A DNA stretch of 64,000 nucleotides. It comes from Halogranum rubrum. Lineage in GTDB: Archaea > Halobacteriota > Halobacteria > Halobacteriales > Haloferacaceae. The number at the start of each line of letters is the position of its first letter. Within the stretch, counting starts at the first letter, position 1. The DNA lies in the NCBI RefSeq assembly GCF_900114455.1, contig NZ_FOTC01000001.1, positions 248,001-312,000 of the forward strand. Reading direction: 5' to 3'. Below are positions 62,896-64,000 of this stretch, one piece after another. The notes under the pieces were generated by a model, which made no database searches, was not told the DNA's origin, and saw nothing but the letters and a program-made list of their open reading frames with translations. A program made the position numbers and the translations under genes.

Positions 62896-63380
62896 CGTTC
62901 TCGAAGGTCGAAAGTCGTCTCGGTGTAGAGTGCGAGTCCGTGCTCGGGGTAGGTATGGTACGTCTCGTAGCCCGCGTCGTCGACGCGGATGGTGGTCCAC
63001 GCGTCGGGACCGAACTGGTAGGCCACCGTCGACTCCTCGGGGCCAGGGAATGCGGCGAGCGGCTTTCCGACGACTGTCGTCGTCGCCGCGATTCGGGCAC
63101 TCTCGAAGCGGAACTCACGGTCGACGTCGGTCGAGAGCGGCGTCTCGTGGCTCTGCTCCGCCGACAGCGGCGTACACGAACAGAGTTCGTGGAAGTCGAG
63201 TTCGGGCAGGCCGACGTAGTGCGACTCGCCGATGACGGTGAACACCGCGGGCGACCCGAGCAGGTCGTCGGGGTGGACCGTCTTCACGTCGAGTTCGTCG
63301 AGCGCGGGCGTCTCGCGGGCGTACTCGAAGTACAGTTCCGCGGGCGTCTCGATGGGTTCAGGGGATGTGTTGGAGGACAT
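62892..63380 (-). CDS. DUF2617 family protein
   Basis: From ATG 63380 the product has 162 residues. VFTVIGESHYVGLPELDFHELCSCTPL and YEFRFESARI-type strands resemble DUF2617 proteins that accompany spermidine synthases in actinobacteria and haloarchaea. The start is 2 bp after the spermidine synthase stop, and the end overlaps the next gene by 4 bp. Function unknown; the neighbourhood suggests polyamine metabolism or a related membrane process. Confidence 0.7.
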   Translation of the reverse strand: MSSNTSPEPIETPAELYFEYARETPALDELDVKTVHPDDLLGSPAVFTVIGESHYVGLPELDFHELCSCTPLSAEQSHETPLSTDVDREFRFESARIAATTTVVGKPLAAFPGPEESTVAYQFGPDAWTTIRVDDAGYETYHTYPEHGLALYTETTFDLRER

Positions 63381-63382
63381 GG

Positions 63383-64000
63383 TTAGGTGTCGACAAGAAT
63401 GTCGTAGTTCGGGTGGAAGATGGAGTTTACCCGCACGCCGCGATAATGAGGGACCGGACGCCACTCGGCGTCGTCGTAGCGGTCACTGTACCGTCTCACG
63501 TAGTCGGTCCCATTTTCGGGGGCGAGCGGGTCGCGTTCGCCGGGCGCGAGGAGGTAGAACCGTTCGACGCGCTCGGTCTCGCCGTCGCTGTCGAGGTCTT
63601 CCCACGCCCAGTAGGGTAGCTGGTGGGTGAACCCCGCGGCGCGGACGGTGTTGGTGAACGCCTTGTGGTGTTCGGGGTAGCTGTCGGCGGAGTACGCCCA
63701 CGCGACGACCATCCCGTCGTCGGTGAGTCGCTGGCTGGCCGACCGGTAGAACTCCGCCGAGTAGAGTTTCAGCAGGTCGTCGTCCGTCGCGCCGGGGACG
63801 TCGAGGAGGATGAGGTCGTACGTCTCGTTCGTCTGCTGGAGGTAGCGATAGCCGTCCGTGACTGTCGTGTTCAGACGGTCGTACTCGTAGGCGTCGTCGT
63901 GCCAGCGGCTGAAGAACGGGTCGTCTTTCGTCCGGTTCATGAACTCGGCGTCGAGATCGACGTGGTCGACGGTGACGTCGTACTCCCGAAGATGGTCGAT
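63383..64000 (-). CDS. Spermidine synthase family protein, cut by the window end
   Basis: The frame is open to base 64000, so the N-terminus is outside. The 205 visible residues contain the methyltransferase-type nucleotide-binding fold of polyamine aminopropyltransferases: the acidic VDLDAEFMNRTK segment, YDLILLDVPGATDDDLLKLYS and FYRSASQRLTDDGMVVAW. The longer form with membrane-embedded N-terminus (PRK03612 type) is expected upstream. It heads the DUF2617/zinc-protein operon. Confidence 0.85.
   Translation of the reverse strand: MDHLREYDVTVDHVDLDAEFMNRTKDDPFFSRWHDDAYEYDRLNTTVTDGYRYLQQTNETYDLILLDVPGATDDDLLKLYSAEFYRSASQRLTDDGMVVAWAYSADSYPEHHKAFTNTVRAAGFTHQLPYWAWEDLDSDGETERVERFYLLAPGERDPLAPENGTDYVRRYSDRYDDAEWRPVPHYRGVRVNSIFHPNYDILVDT

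Overview
The window is a GC-rich stretch of haloarchaeal chromosome, most likely from the Haloferacales. The evidence is strongly acidic proteins, a zinc-ribbon TFB, Bat-type helix-turn-helix sensors, twin-arginine lipoproteins, and many leaderless genes with a TATA-like box about 25-28 bp before the start codon. Both ends cut through genes: a membrane protein on the left and a spermidine synthase on the right. I see no rRNA, tRNA or CRISPR array.

Left part (1-10 kb): a MoxR ATPase, a DUF7504 remnant, a histidine phosphatase, a DUF2270 membrane protein, TFB, a DICT-domain protein, a small membrane protein with an Arg/Ser-repeat tail, an UppP-type phosphatase, several small haloarchaeal proteins and a Bat-type regulator. 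The functional core is at 10.3-19.1 kb. It holds a complete urease operon (ureB-C-A-G-D-E-F), a nickel importer (nikM-N-Q-O) and the divergent nickel repressor nikR. A 28-bp inverted repeat with classical NikR geometry (GTAATA-N16-TATTAC) lies between nikM and nikR. Nickel uptake, its sensing and the main nickel enzyme therefore form one locus.

Middle part (19-40.5 kb): a UspA protein, a large PAS/GAF/Bat sensor, a candidate structured RNA before a CARF-like regulator, a SprT-like metalloprotease, an EamA permease, a secreted gamma-glutamyltransferase, an MDR oxidoreductase, a response regulator, a UbiB kinase and a tetR-MATE efflux operon with a visible operator. These are followed by a 990-residue surface protein with Thr/Pro repeats and Ig-like domains, a DUF7282 protein, superoxide dismutase, and a nucleotidyltransferase-like protein without the catalytic lysine.

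Right part (40.5-64 kb): a FilR1-type regulator gene broken by a tnpB element that sits beside a relic of a second element, two secreted proteins, an indoleamine-dioxygenase-family enzyme, two DUF7344 regulators, a 1296-residue multi-PAS/GAF sensor, a conditioned-medium-induced-protein-4 homologue, a geranylgeranyl-reductase-type flavoprotein and a second tnpB element abutting a CBS-domain gene. The window closes with a PQQ-type sugar dehydrogenase, an FKBP isomerase, a pentapeptide-repeat potassium-channel fusion, and a spermidine synthase-DUF2617-zinc protein operon.

The points most worth following are the NikR operator, the channel fusion, the nested tnpB elements with structured right ends, the structured RNA candidate at 23.4-23.6 kb, the lysine-less ligase-like protein and two leaderless mini-ORFs coupled to downstream genes. 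Three truncated gene remnants show ongoing gene decay.
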